From contig CALCBC010000127.1 of NCBI GenBank assembly GCA_937898525.1, positions 1-61,925 of the forward strand: 61,925 nt of DNA, read 5' to 3'. The position numbers and the translations under genes were made by a program. Under the pieces are notes generated by a model. The model made no database searches. It worked only from the letters and a program-made list of their open reading frames with translations, and was not told where the DNA came from. Within the stretch, counting starts at the first letter, position 1. Every line of letters starts with the position of its first letter. Origin of the DNA: an uncultured Sphingomonadales bacterium. Its GTDB lineage: Bacteria > Pseudomonadota > Alphaproteobacteria > Sphingomonadales > Sphingomonadaceae. Of this stretch, positions 42,289-51,371 are shown piece after piece.

Positions 42289-44793
42289 GTGAATAAGCGA
42301 TTGGTTTGGCTGAGTTCGTCCGCCCTGGCGTGGGTTGCCGCGCTACCCGCTGCGGCTCAGGACGCCGCTCCGGCACCCGCGGACGGGGCTTCCGATGAGG
42401 GCACGATCCTCGTGACGGCGCAGTTCCGCGAGCAGAACCTGCAGGACACGCCGCTTGCGATCACCGCGGTCAACGCAGAGATGCTCGAGGCACGCAGCCA
42501 GACCGACATCAGCCAGGTCGCCAACCAGGCGCCCTCGGTGACGTTGAAGCCCCAAGGGGCCGCGTTCGGTCCCTCGCTCGCCGCCAACATCCGCGGCGTC
42601 GGGCAGTACGACTTCAACCCGGCGCTCGAGCCCGGCGTGGGCCTCTACGTCGACGACGTCTACTATGCGACGCTGACCGGATCGATCTTCGACCTGCTCG
42701 ATCTCGAGCGCGTCGAGATCCTGCGCGGCCCGCAGGGCACGCTCGCCGGGCGCAACTCGATCGGCGGCGCGGTCAAGCTCTACTCGCAGCGTCCGGAGGG
42801 GACCAACACGGGCTCGATCTCGGCGGCTTACGGGAGCCGCAACCGCGTCGACCTCAGGGGCAGCTTCGATTTCAACCTCGCCCAGGGTATCGATGCGCGC
42901 GTTGCCGGCGTCGCCAAGCGGCAGGACGGTTACGTCAAGCGGCTCGACTTCGGTTGCGTCTATCCGATGGGCGGCGGCGACAGGCTGCCGGCCGATGCAC
43001 CGATCAATGCCGGCGCGGAAATCAATCCGGCGGTGGGCGGCATTCCCGCGCAACTGCCCTCGAATAGCAACTGCGTGCTCGCCGACGAGGGCGAGGTCGA
43101 CTACATGGGCCTGCGCGGCCAGCTCCGGCTGCGACCGACCGACACGGTCGATATCAACATCATCGCCGACTACACGATCGACGACCGCTGGCAGGTGGGC
43201 TCGGTGCTGCTCGAGACCTATTACCCTAACGGCGAACTCGCGAGCCCGCGCTTCCCGCTGCCGGCGATCCCGCCCTATGTGGGCGCGCCGACCAACCCCA
43301 CACGCGACATCAATCCCTACGGTCCGGGTATCGCCTACGATACGCGCTTCGTCTGCGGGCCGTATTGCAACTTCGCCAGCTACACCAACGACCCGGACAC
43401 GACCTGGCCGTTGCGCGACAGCGCCGACGGGCGGATCAAGTTCGAAGGCTGGGGCATTTCCGGCCAGCTCGACTGGGATATCTCGGACAGGCTGCAGTTG
43501 GTCTCGATCACGGCCTATCGCGAGTACACCTCGAACTTCGAGAACGACAACGACACCTCGCCGCTGGCGCACAGCCTCGGCTACGGGCCACTGACGTTCG
43601 AATTCTTCAGCCAGGAGCTGCGCCTCAACGGCGCGTTCGGCGCAAACGACGAGGTCGAGTGGACGATCGGCGGCTATTACAGCGACCAGACCTCGGTCTA
43701 CACCTCGTTCCAGGGCCTGCGGGGCTCCGGCCTTCGGTTTGTGCAGAGCGACCCGGTCGATCTCGAGAGCAAGGCCCTGTTCGCCAACGTCGGCTGGACG
43801 CCGATCGACCCGCTGACGTTCAACGCCGGCATCCGCTACACCGAGGAGGAAAAGACTTACACCTACGTGCGGCGGAACCCGGAGGGTGGCGTCGCCGGCC
43901 CGCCGCTGACGGCTCTCGACGGCCTCGTCGGCGAAGCCTCGGCCGAGCGCGTCGACTACCGCATCGCCGCGCAGTACCGCTGGACCGACGAGTTCATGAC
44001 CTACGCCCAGTTCGCCACGGGCTTCAAGGGCGGCGGCGTGAACCCGCGGCCATTCTTCCCGCAGCAGGTGCTGCCGTTCGGCCCTGAAAAGCTGGAATCG
44101 TGGGAAGCGGGCTTCAAGAGCGACCTGTTCGACCGCCGCGTGCGGTTCAACTTGGCCGCATTCTACAGCAAGTACAGCGACATCCAGCTGACGCTGACCA
44201 ACTGCACGGTGCAGGCCGGCGTCGGATTCGGCGCACCCTGCGCCTTGCCGGTCAACGCCGGCGATGCCGAAATGAAGGGGATCGAGGCCGAGGCGACGCT
44301 GCGGCCGATCGAGGGGCTGCTGATCGATGCCTCGGCCGCTTACCTCGACTTCGATTACAAGGAATTCGCCAGCTTCGACACCCCGACCGGCCCGGTCAGC
44401 GTCGGCGGTCCGACCAACATCAACGCCCCGCAGTTCGGCGACTACCCGGCCTTCACGCCGCGGTGGAAATGGAGTATCGGCGCGCAGTACGAAATCCTGC
44501 TGGGCAACGCGGGTTCGCTGACGCCGCGCTTCGACGCGGCCTACCAGGGCGACGTTCACACGAACCCGATCAACCGCGAGAGCAACAGGATCGACGCCTA
44601 CGTGATCGCCAACGCCCGGCTGACCTGGCGCAACTCGGACGAAGACCTCGAAGTGGCGCTCGAGGTCACCAACCTGTTCGACGAGTACTACTTCCTGACG
44701 ATCAACGACCAGACGACCGGCGCGCAGGGCTACACCAACGCCCAGCCCGGCCGACCGCGCGAATGGGCGGTGAGCGTGAAGAAGAAGTTCTAG
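42289..44793 (+). CDS. TonB-dependent outer-membrane receptor
   Basis: 834 residues from the GTG at 42289. Signal peptide (about 1-24), TonB box-like segment (GTILVTAQ, about 40-47), plug domain (about 50-170, NIRGVGQYDF, LDLERVEILRGPQGTLAGRN) and a 22-strand barrel ending in the aromatic WAVSVKKKF typical of these receptors. It takes up a scarce ligand, iron chelate or organic compound, with energy from TonB. The N-terminal form is that of the sphingomonad receptors, many of which take plant or aromatic compounds. Ligand unknown; a MarR gene precedes it. Confidence 0.92.
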   Translation: MNKRLVWLSSSALAWVAALPAAAQDAAPAPADGASDEGTILVTAQFREQNLQDTPLAITAVNAEMLEARSQTDISQVANQAPSVTLKPQGAAFGPSLAANIRGVGQYDFNPALEPGVGLYVDDVYYATLTGSIFDLLDLERVEILRGPQGTLAGRNSIGGAVKLYSQRPEGTNTGSISAAYGSRNRVDLRGSFDFNLAQGIDARVAGVAKRQDGYVKRLDFGCVYPMGGGDRLPADAPINAGAEINPAVGGIPAQLPSNSNCVLADEGEVDYMGLRGQLRLRPTDTVDINIIADYTIDDRWQVGSVLLETYYPNGELASPRFPLPAIPPYVGAPTNPTRDINPYGPGIAYDTRFVCGPYCNFASYTNDPDTTWPLRDSADGRIKFEGWGISGQLDWDISDRLQLVSITAYREYTSNFENDNDTSPLAHSLGYGPLTFEFFSQELRLNGAFGANDEVEWTIGGYYSDQTSVYTSFQGLRGSGLRFVQSDPVDLESKALFANVGWTPIDPLTFNAGIRYTEEEKTYTYVRRNPEGGVAGPPLTALDGLVGEASAERVDYRIAAQYRWTDEFMTYAQFATGFKGGGVNPRPFFPQQVLPFGPEKLESWEAGFKSDLFDRRVRFNLAAFYSKYSDIQLTLTNCTVQAGVGFGAPCALPVNAGDAEMKGIEAEATLRPIEGLLIDASAAYLDFDYKEFASFDTPTGPVSVGGPTNINAPQFGDYPAFTPRWKWSIGAQYEILLGNAGSLTPRFDAAYQGDVHTNPINRESNRIDAYVIANARLTWRNSDEDLEVALEVTNLFDEYYFLTINDQTTGAQGYTNAQPGRPREWAVSVKKKF

Positions 44794-44922
44794 AGGCGGA
44801 GCCGCCGGGAGTGGAACCGGTTTCGGTGCCATCGTGCCGGACCGGGACCGCCCCGGTTGGGGACCGTGCCCAGGGGGCGTTTCGACGAAACGCGCAGACC
44901 GCCGGTTCGCGCCGCGGCCGGA

Positions 44923-45060
44923 CTAGTTCTTCACCGAATTGATAGCATCCTGGCCCGCCTGTCCGACTGACTGGATGTCGCGGCCGGCACCCTTGACCGT
45001 GTTGCAGGCGCCGAGCGCGAGTGCCGCGACAAGCAGGACGGCCACGGCTGATCGACGCAT
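44923..45060 (-). CDS. Entericidin-like small lipoprotein
   Basis: 45 residues found by direct translation: ATG at 45060, TAG at 44923. Signal peptide with lipobox (LALGAC, Cys19), then the entericidin signature NTVKGAGRDIQSVGQAG and DAINSV. GAGGGAGAAC lies ahead of the start. Entericidin A/B proteins are short stress-related lipoproteins, the second annotated as toxin-like in E. coli. No antidote partner is visible. Confidence 0.8.
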   Translation of the reverse strand: MRRSAVAVLLVAALALGACNTVKGAGRDIQSVGQAGQDAINSVKN

Positions 45061-45142
45061 CACGTTCTCCCTCTTCTGACTGGCAGCCTGCTAGCGCGTT
45101 CTCCCGGGCCAAGCCAGAGGCCGACTGCCAACCGGCCCGCCC

Positions 45143-45802
45143 TCATGCGACGGCCGGCACCTGCAAACGGACGACCGGTGCTGCTACATCGTGCCGCCAG
45201 CGCAGGAACGGGCGCGCGCCGAAGCTCAGCTGCAGCCTGCCTAGCCGAAGGATCGTGATCGTCCCCAGCTCGTTCGCCCCGAGGCGGCGATGGGCGGTAA
45301 TCGAGGCCACGTTGTAGTCGGCAATACTGCTCATCGTCCATGCGAGCCTCTCGGAGCGCAGCCACTCGCCGATTGCCGCCCAGAGCGCGGCGAATGCGCG
45401 GGTCATCCGCTTGTCCTCGGGCACCCACAGCCCGGTGTCCCACGCGGTCGCAGCGGGGAGCTCGTAGCGAATGCCGAACAGCGGATCCTCCTGTCGACCG
45501 GTCCCGATCCAGCTCACGCCGACCAAGGCTCCGCTGCTCCCGAATACGCCGAGGCATTGCATTCCCGCCGCGAAGCGCTCTGCCTGCACTTCCGGGCCGA
45601 CATCGATCTCATGGCGGGAAAGCTCTCCAGGCTCGAGCCGGCGCCAGGTGTACCCGCGCGGCATCTCGGGAAGGTTGTCGACCGGCACGGCCACAAGACG
45701 GAAGCGATGATAGGCGATGTGCCTGCGCTTCGCGCAAAGGTAGGCCAGGGCGTACGACCCCAGCCCGATCGCCCCGATGACCTTGAATGCTACGCTCGCC
45801 AC
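45143..45802 (-). CDS. GNAT-like acetyltransferase with membrane-anchor-like N-terminus
   Basis: 219 residues from a GTG at 45802. A short hydrophobic start (KVIGAIGLGSYALAYLC) could anchor it. The main body resembles a GNAT fold: GVFGSSGALVGVSWIG, ELPAATAWDTGLWVPEDKRMTRAFAALW and SSIADYNVASITAHRRLGA, the last being the typical end motif. Substrate unknown. Between the entericidin-like gene and the decarboxylase. Confidence 0.65.
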   Translation of the reverse strand: MASVAFKVIGAIGLGSYALAYLCAKRRHIAYHRFRLVAVPVDNLPEMPRGYTWRRLEPGELSRHEIDVGPEVQAERFAAGMQCLGVFGSSGALVGVSWIGTGRQEDPLFGIRYELPAATAWDTGLWVPEDKRMTRAFAALWAAIGEWLRSERLAWTMSSIADYNVASITAHRRLGANELGTITILRLGRLQLSFGARPFLRWRHDVAAPVVRLQVPAVA

Positions 45803-45897
45803 GACAACCTCCGCGGAGGCCCTTAGCGCGACATGGTAAAGATCTGTTGACCTCGCCGACTGCGCTCGGCGCCGCCGTTAGCTGGGCGTGCCGGCCC

Positions 45898-47106
45898 TCA
45901 GCGAAGGCTGACCACGTTCTCGCTGTGGCGCGGGTCCGGGCGGTCGCCGCGGTAGAGGCTCTCCATCGGCTCGTCGTCGACCACCACGGCCTCGGCCGTG
46001 CCGAACCCGTTGAATCGGGTCTTCATCGCCGTGCCGTAGGCACCCAGCATGCCGATCTCGATCCAGTCCCCGGCCTGGATGTCGGCCGGCAGCATGAAGG
46101 GGCCCTTCATGTAGTCGGCATCATCGCAGGTCGGGCCGTAGAACGCGAAGGGCTCGAGCGGCTGGGTCAGGTCGTCCTCGAGCGCGCGAACCGGGAAGCG
46201 CCAGCCGACGTGCGCCGCGTCAAACAGCGCGCCGTACGCGCCGTCGTTGATGTAGAGTTCGTCGCCGCGGCGCTTCTCGACCTTGACGATCAGCGAGCTG
46301 TACTCGGCGCAGAGCGCGCGGCCGGGCTCGGCCCACAGTTCGGCCGAGTACGAGATCGGCAGCATCTCGAAGTGGCGGTGGATCAGCGCGAAATAGTCCT
46401 CCAGCGGGGGCGGTTCCATGCCGGGGTAAGAGCTCGGAAAGCCGCCGCCGACGTCGACGATGTCGACCGTCACCGCTGCCTCGACGATCGCCGCGCGCAC
46501 CCGCTCCATCGCCTGGACGTAGGCGAACGGCGTCATCGCCTGGCTGCCGACGTGGAAGCAGATGCCGAGCGCGTCGCAGTGCTGGCGAGTCGCCTGGAGA
46601 AGCGACGCCGCATCAACGAGATCGGCCCCGAACTTCGCAGCGAGCGACAGCTCCGAATGCTCCGAAGACACGCGCAGGCGCACGAGCAGGTTGAGGTCCT
46701 GCGCCGGCGTTCCGTCGGGTGCGGCGGTCGCCTTGACGATCTTGGCCAGTTCCTCGTGCGTGTCGAGGCTGAAGGTGCGCACGCCGTGCCGGTGATAGGC
46801 CTCGGCGATGGCGCTCTGGGTCTTCACCGGGTGCATGAAGCACGGCGTCGCCGTGGCCGGCAGCACCTCGCGGACCAGCCGGACCTCGGCGATCGAGGCC
46901 ACGTCGAAATGGGTGATTCCCGAATCCCACAGGATCTGCAGCAGCTCAGGCGAGGGATTGGCCTTCACCGCATACATCGCCTTGCCCGGAAACTTCTCGG
47001 CGAAGAATCGGGCGGCACGCGCGGCGGCGTGCGGGCGGTTGCAGATCACGGGTTCGTCCGGCGCGAGGGCGCGGACTACAGCCTTGGCGTCAGGATGATG
47101 GTGCAA
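45898..47106 (-). CDS. Ornithine/diaminopimelate-type PLP decarboxylase
   Basis: Class III PLP decarboxylase with YAVKANPSPELL (PLP lysine), HVGSQAMTP, DVGGGFP, WAEPGRALCAE and GPTCDDADYMKG, the Cys and Asp of which are typical of ornithine decarboxylases. So it most likely makes putrescine from ornithine, perhaps also from lysine. The best start is a TTG at 47106 (HHHPDAKAVV), which is where homologues begin; an ATG at 47166 would add 20 residues of different character. A deoxyhypusine-synthase-like gene follows on the same strand after a short insert, consistent with a homospermidine pathway. Confidence 0.85.
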   Translation of the reverse strand: MHHHPDAKAVVRALAPDEPVICNRPHAAARAARFFAEKFPGKAMYAVKANPSPELLQILWDSGITHFDVASIAEVRLVREVLPATATPCFMHPVKTQSAIAEAYHRHGVRTFSLDTHEELAKIVKATAAPDGTPAQDLNLLVRLRVSSEHSELSLAAKFGADLVDAASLLQATRQHCDALGICFHVGSQAMTPFAYVQAMERVRAAIVEAAVTVDIVDVGGGFPSSYPGMEPPPLEDYFALIHRHFEMLPISYSAELWAEPGRALCAEYSSLIVKVEKRRGDELYINDGAYGALFDAAHVGWRFPVRALEDDLTQPLEPFAFYGPTCDDADYMKGPFMLPADIQAGDWIEIGMLGAYGTAMKTRFNGFGTAEAVVVDDEPMESLYRGDRPDPRHSENVVSLR

Positions 47107-47271
47107 CTCAAGGGACCCCCAACAAAACAGAGCGATACAAGCTGCCTTGCGGTTGGAAGTCCCCATGGGGCAGCGGAGACGCGCGCATATATGCCGCTGC
47201 CGCTGAACTGCAAGTGAAAATGGAACGGTTGCGGTGCAATTGCGGTGGATAGCGCGCGAACCGCGCTGGGG

Positions 47272-47664
47272 TCATTCCTGCGCCCTCGCCGCGTCGAATC
47301 GCGCCCGTGCGGCCTCGATCCGGGCGAGGTTCTCCTCCGCCCAGGTCCACACGCCGCAAAATGCCTCCCCGAGGCTGTAGCCGAGGTCGGTCAGCCGGTA
47401 GTCGACTCGCGGCGGGATCACCGGGTGCACGGTTCGCGTCACCAACCCGTCGCGCTCCATCTGGCGCAGCGTTTGCGTCAGCATCTTCTGGCTGATCCCC
47501 GGCACCGCGCGGCCGACCTGCGTGAAGCGCAACTCGCCGTGGTCGGCGAGCGCCTCGAGAATCAGCATCGTCCACTTGTCCGCCACCTGGCCGATCACGT
47601 CGTTGACCAGAGCGTCGACCCGCGGGTCGCTGTCGGGCCAGGGTTTCGGCGGCGCGGCGGTCAT
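47272..47664 (-). CDS. HxlR family transcriptional regulator
   Basis: 130 residues, ATG at 47664. Winged helix of the HxlR/DUF24 group: VADKWTMLILEALADHGELRFTQVGRAVPGISQKMLTQTLRQMERDGLV and a wing with RVDYRLTDLG. These usually sense redox-active or electrophilic compounds and repress an adjacent gene, here the divergent SDR at 47768, 103 bases away. It lacks the N-terminal Cys found in YodB-type members, so the signal is not clear. Confidence 0.88.
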   Translation of the reverse strand: MTAAPPKPWPDSDPRVDALVNDVIGQVADKWTMLILEALADHGELRFTQVGRAVPGISQKMLTQTLRQMERDGLVTRTVHPVIPPRVDYRLTDLGYSLGEAFCGVWTWAEENLARIEAARARFDAARAQE

Positions 47665-47767
47665 GGTCTCTCTCCAAATGGTAAGTATAAATCTTTTCGG
47701 TGCCTTCTTCCGAAGGGAGAGTATCGCGTTACATGGGACGGCCTCAACCCCAAAACGGAGGCAACCC

Positions 47768-48529
47768 ATGAAACTCACTGGAAACACCATCCTCGTCACC
47801 GGAGGCGGCTCGGGCATCGGCGAGGCGCTCGCGCACCGGCTGCACGACCTCGGCAACACCGTGATCGTCGCGGGCCGGCGGCGCGACGCCCTCGAGAGGG
47901 CGATCGCCGGCCGCGCGAACATGGCAGCGATGACTCTCGACGTGGAGAGCGCGGAGAGCGTCGCCGAATTCGCGAGGCGCCTGCTCGCCGAGCAGCCGGA
48001 GCTCAATGTGGTGGTCAATAACGCCGGCATCATGCGCTACGAGAACATCGCCACGCGGCGTGACCTCGCGGATGCCGAGGCGACGATCGTCACCAACCTG
48101 CTCGGCCCGATCCGGCTGATCGATGCGCTGGTCGATCACCTCGCGGCGCAGGCCGACTCGGCAATCGTCAACGTCACTTCGGGCCTCGCCTTCGTGCCGC
48201 TGGTCGCCACCGCGACCTACTCTGCGACCAAGGCCGCGCTGCACAGCTACACCGTCTCGCTGCGCGAGGCGCTCAAGGGCCGCGTCGAAGTGATCGAACT
48301 CGCCCCGCCCGCCGTCCAGACCGACCTCACGCCGGGCCAGCGCGAGGCGCGCGGCTACATGCCGCTCGACGCCTTTGCCGACGAGGTCATGGCCCTGCTT
48401 TCGCAGCAGCCGACCCCGTCCGAGGTTCTCGTCGAGGCAGTCAAGTTCCTGCGCTATGCCGAGGCTGAGGGCCGCTTCGAGTCCACGGTGACACAAATCG
48501 GCGAGTTCGCGCGCCAGTCGCGCGGATAA
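47768..48529 (+). CDS. Short-chain dehydrogenase, DltE-like
   Basis: 253 residues: TGGGSGIGEALAHRL (cofactor), NNAGIM, catalytic YSATK after TSGLAF, and a proline-rich end (ELAPPAVQTDL) like the DltE/YbbO group. VAGRRRDALER suggests NADP. Substrate unknown. The HxlR regulator is divergent next door and probably controls this gene, in response to a toxic aldehyde or quinone perhaps, which is a guess from the regulator family. Confidence 0.85.
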   Translation: MKLTGNTILVTGGGSGIGEALAHRLHDLGNTVIVAGRRRDALERAIAGRANMAAMTLDVESAESVAEFARRLLAEQPELNVVVNNAGIMRYENIATRRDLADAEATIVTNLLGPIRLIDALVDHLAAQADSAIVNVTSGLAFVPLVATATYSATKAALHSYTVSLREALKGRVEVIELAPPAVQTDLTPGQREARGYMPLDAFADEVMALLSQQPTPSEVLVEAVKFLRYAEAEGRFESTVTQIGEFARQSRG

Positions 48530-48595
48530 TCCTCCAAAGATGGGGACCAGCCGCAGGCGAGCAGGCGGCGCGCGTCGCATGCCGCAGCACCAGTC

Positions 48596-48621
48596 GTCAT
48601 CCCGGCAAGAGCCGGGATGAC
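48596..48621. repeat. REP-like palindrome, copy 2
   Basis: Perfect 11-bp arms GTCATCCCGGC and GCCGGGATGAC with an AAGA loop, between the SDR and the deoxyhypusine-synthase-like gene; both genes end here, so it can also act as a shared terminator. Confidence 0.75.
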
Positions 48622-48652
48622 GGCAGCGAGCGTCATACCGGTGGCACGAGGT

Positions 48653-48670
48653 CCCGGCTTTCGCCGGGAT
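48653..48670. repeat. REP-like palindrome, copy 3 (partial)
   Basis: Shorter copy: arms CCCGGC and GCCGGG around TTTC, 32 bases from copy 2 in inverted orientation. The two together form the paired layout common for REP elements. Confidence 0.6.
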
Positions 48671-48676
48671 GGCGGG

Positions 48677-49726
48677 TCAGGCGAACAGCCGGCTCCACCT
48701 CCGCTCGGGCCGGGTCTTCCAGTGACCGCGGTGATAGGCGTCGCTGGCAAGCAGCGGCAGGACCGAGCCGGCTTCGGCGAAGACCATCTGCTCGATGCCG
48801 GTGTTGACCTTGCCCCAGCTCGCCGCCTCCTGCAGCGTCGAGGAAGAGCAGGCGCCGTCGCGCACGTCGGCCACGGTGATCTGCACCGCGTACTTGTGCA
48901 CCTCGACATCCTCGTGGCCGAGAATCTCGGCGGCGACGACGGTGTCCTGGATGAAGTTCTTCGGCACGCCTCCGCCGATCATCAGCAGGCCGGTGGTGCC
49001 CGCCTTGATCTTGATGTCGGTCAGTTCGCGGAAATCGGCCACCGAGTCGATCGACATGTAGGGCTTGCCCGCCTTCATCCGCTCGACCTGGTGCTTGACG
49101 AGGCCGAAGCCCGCCGAGCAGTCGGAGAATGCCGGGCAGAAGATCGGCACGTCGTGCTCGTAAGCGAGCTTGACGAGGCTGTTCTCCTTCTTGCCGTGCT
49201 CGACGAGGTACTTGCCCATCGCGCGGATGAACTCGCGGCTCGAATAGGGGCGCGCCTCGAGCGTCTCGGCGATCTCGAACACCGTGTGGTCGACGTGCTG
49301 AAGGTCCTCCTCGTCGATGTAGGTGTCGTAGATGCGGTCGATGTAGAGCGAGCGCAACGTGTCGTCGTCAGGGATCTCGAGCGCCTGGTAGTGCTTGTGG
49401 CCGAGGCCCTCGAAGAAATCCATGTCGACGATCGTCGCACCGGTCGCGACGATGCCGTCGACCATGTTGTTGCGCACGAGCTCGGCGTAGGCGTCCATGC
49501 ACCCGCCGGCGCTTGTCGAGCCGGCGATGACCAGGAAGATCGTGCAGTCCTTGTCCTCGAGCATCTGGTTGTAGATGCGGGTCGCCCGGGCGAGGTCGCG
49601 GCTGGTGAAGCTCATCTTGCCCATCGCGTCGATGATCGGGCGCGCGTCGAAGCTCCTGATGTCGATGTGCTCGACTTCGGTCGACAGCAGCTCGGCCTTG
49701 CGATTGCTCTTGGGCGCGTCGGTCAT
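48677..49726 (-). CDS. Deoxyhypusine synthase-like enzyme, probable homospermidine synthase type
   Basis: 349 residues from the ATG at 49726. The deoxyhypusine synthase fold is evident: IAGSTSAGGCMDAYAEL, TGATIVDMDFFEGLGH, PIFCPAFSDCSAGFGL, and the catalytic lysine in ASWGKVNTG (about residue 305). Bacteria lack eIF5A, the substrate of the eukaryotic enzyme; bacterial members act on polyamines instead, forming homospermidine from putrescine or spermidine, or guanidino analogues. The neighbour that makes putrescine supports the homospermidine reading. Which amine is used cannot be read from sequence. Confidence 0.88.
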   Translation of the reverse strand: MTDAPKSNRKAELLSTEVEHIDIRSFDARPIIDAMGKMSFTSRDLARATRIYNQMLEDKDCTIFLVIAGSTSAGGCMDAYAELVRNNMVDGIVATGATIVDMDFFEGLGHKHYQALEIPDDDTLRSLYIDRIYDTYIDEEDLQHVDHTVFEIAETLEARPYSSREFIRAMGKYLVEHGKKENSLVKLAYEHDVPIFCPAFSDCSAGFGLVKHQVERMKAGKPYMSIDSVADFRELTDIKIKAGTTGLLMIGGGVPKNFIQDTVVAAEILGHEDVEVHKYAVQITVADVRDGACSSSTLQEAASWGKVNTGIEQMVFAEAGSVLPLLASDAYHRGHWKTRPERRWSRLFA

Positions 49727-49845
49727 GATCGATCCTTCCGGTGTGTCGCTCGGGCAACGGGCCGCGCAAACGCGGGGTTCCCCTCGAAAAGTCGCGCCCG
49801 ATAGAGGCTGGAGACGCCCGAGTAAATATGCGACGGGGCCCGCCC

Positions 49846-50820
49846 ATGACAACGCGCGAAATCGGCCGCGAACCGACCCGTGAAGGCGTGCTCCGGGCAG
49901 CGACGAAGATCGCCGAAATCCTGACTCCGACGCCGCTGCTTCCGCTCGAGATCGACGGCACCACCGTGTGGGCGAAGGCCGAAAGCCTGCAGCCGATCGG
50001 CGCGTTCAAGATACGCGGCGCATGGCACCGGCTGACCGACCTCGACGAGGACCAGCGGGCCCGCGGCGTGGTCGGCGTCTCGAGCGGCAATCACGCGCAG
50101 GGCGTCGCCTGGGCCGCCCGCCGGCTTGGCATCGCCGCAACGATCGTCATGCCGAGCGACGCCCCGGCGGTGAAGCTCGATCGCACGCGCGCCCTCGGCG
50201 CCGAGGTCGTGCTCTACGACCGCGCACGGGAGGACCGGGACGCGGTCGCGCAGGCGCTGGTTGCTGAGCGCAACGCGACTCTTGTCCACGCTTTCGCCGA
50301 CCCCTGGGTTATCGAAGGGCAAGGCAGCACGGGGATCGAGATCGCAGCGCAGATTGAGCGCCTCGCCGAGGGGCCGCCGACGCGGATCGTCATCCCATGC
50401 GGCGGCGGCGGGCTGACCGCGGGGCTCGCCCTCGCCTGTCCCGAGGCCGAGATCATCCCGGTCGAGCCCGAAGGATGGGACGACGTCTGCCGCAGCCTCG
50501 AAGCCGGCAGCATCCAGCGCGTCGCGCCCGACGCGCCGTCGACCGCGTGCGACGCGCTGCAGACCCCCGCGACCTGGCCGATCAATTTCGCCGTGCTTCG
50601 CGCGCGATGCCACCGTTGGCTTCGCGTCGGCGAGGCAGAGGTGGCGGCCGCGCAGCGCTTCGCCTTTGCCAACCTCAGGCTGGTGCTCGAACCCGGCGGT
50701 GCGGCGGCGCTGGCGGCGGTGCTGGCGGGCAAGGTTCCTCTCGACGGACGGACCGCCATCGTGTTGAGCGGCGGCAACGTTGACCCGGCGGCCTTCGCAC
50801 AAGTTCTCGCGACAAACTAA
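49846..50820 (+). CDS. Threonine dehydratase-like PLP enzyme
   Basis: 324 residues, fold type II PLP. PLP lysine in AFKIRGAWHRL (about 55), SSGNHAQGVAWAA, EGQGSTGIEIA, and PCGGGGLTAG for phosphate binding. No C-terminal ACT domain, so it is the short, non-allosteric form, as in catabolic threonine dehydratase or serine racemase. Substrate is threonine, serine or hydroxy-aspartate; not decidable from sequence. Start ATG at 49846; an in-frame ATG at 49828 is possible. Confidence 0.88.
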   Translation: MTTREIGREPTREGVLRAATKIAEILTPTPLLPLEIDGTTVWAKAESLQPIGAFKIRGAWHRLTDLDEDQRARGVVGVSSGNHAQGVAWAARRLGIAATIVMPSDAPAVKLDRTRALGAEVVLYDRAREDRDAVAQALVAERNATLVHAFADPWVIEGQGSTGIEIAAQIERLAEGPPTRIVIPCGGGGLTAGLALACPEAEIIPVEPEGWDDVCRSLEAGSIQRVAPDAPSTACDALQTPATWPINFAVLRARCHRWLRVGEAEVAAAQRFAFANLRLVLEPGGAAALAAVLAGKVPLDGRTAIVLSGGNVDPAAFAQVLATN

Positions 50821-50883
50821 GTTTCAATTGCCAACCCTTACTCCGGGCCGCACCCTCGGCGACACGCTGAGGGGAGGATCGGC

Positions 50884-51301
50884 ATGATCGGAATGGATAT
50901 CCTGCAACCGGCTGTCGCGCTGGACCATGGTGACGTGGGCGTGGATGTACGCCGCCCGCATCCCGGCAATGATGGCGGCCAGGGTTCAACCCGATACCCT
51001 GGCGCGCGAGCCCAAGGCCCTCGACACGCTTCTCCAGGCACAGGTGCAGTGGAAGGCGCACAACTACACCCACCTGCACGAGGCGCCGACGGTGTTCTAC
51101 GCGGTGGCGGTGATTCTCGCGATCACCGGCGAGGGCGACGGCTACAGCGCGGTTCTCGGCTGGATCTACGTCGCGGCGCGGATCGTCCACTCGCTGGTGC
51201 AGGCGACCGTCAACAAGGTCACCCTGCGATTCGCGGTGTTCGTGCTCTCGAGCCTGGTCCTGCTGGCGCTGATCCTGCGCGCCGCTCTCGCGGTCTTCTG
51301 A
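50884..51301 (+). pseudogene. MAPEG family membrane protein, frameshifted
   Basis: Four-helix MAPEG protein (glutathione- and eicosanoid-metabolism fold) split by a one-base change. The first 13 codons (MIGMDILQPAVAL, preceded by GAGGGGAGG) read straight, then an extra G at about 50923 shifts the frame; the rest (MVTWAWMYAARIPAM onwards to 51301) continues in another frame, and one deleted base restores a whole protein. The second part could also be read alone from the ATG at 50927. Either a true inactivation or a sequence error. Confidence 0.72.
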
Positions 51302-51313
51302 GCCCAGATACGC

Positions 51314-51345
51314 GAAGGCCGCCGACGTTACCGCCGGCGGCCTTC
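51314..51345. terminator. Bidirectional stem-loop
   Basis: Perfect 10-bp arms GAAGGCCGCC and GGCGGCCTTC with a 12-base loop between convergent genes (MAPEG and the small membrane protein). Poor T tracts on both sides. Confidence 0.6.
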
Positions 51346-51371
51346 AAAATCGGCTGAGACGGCCGAGCCCG

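Noticed and set aside
42343..44832. 829-codon open frame antisense to the TonB-dependent receptor
   Set aside because: High-GC antisense shadow; the receptor has signal peptide, plug and barrel motifs.
47107..47271. Riboswitch or attenuator upstream of the decarboxylase
   Set aside because: No recognisable conserved fold or terminator; only short AT-rich promoter-like stretches.
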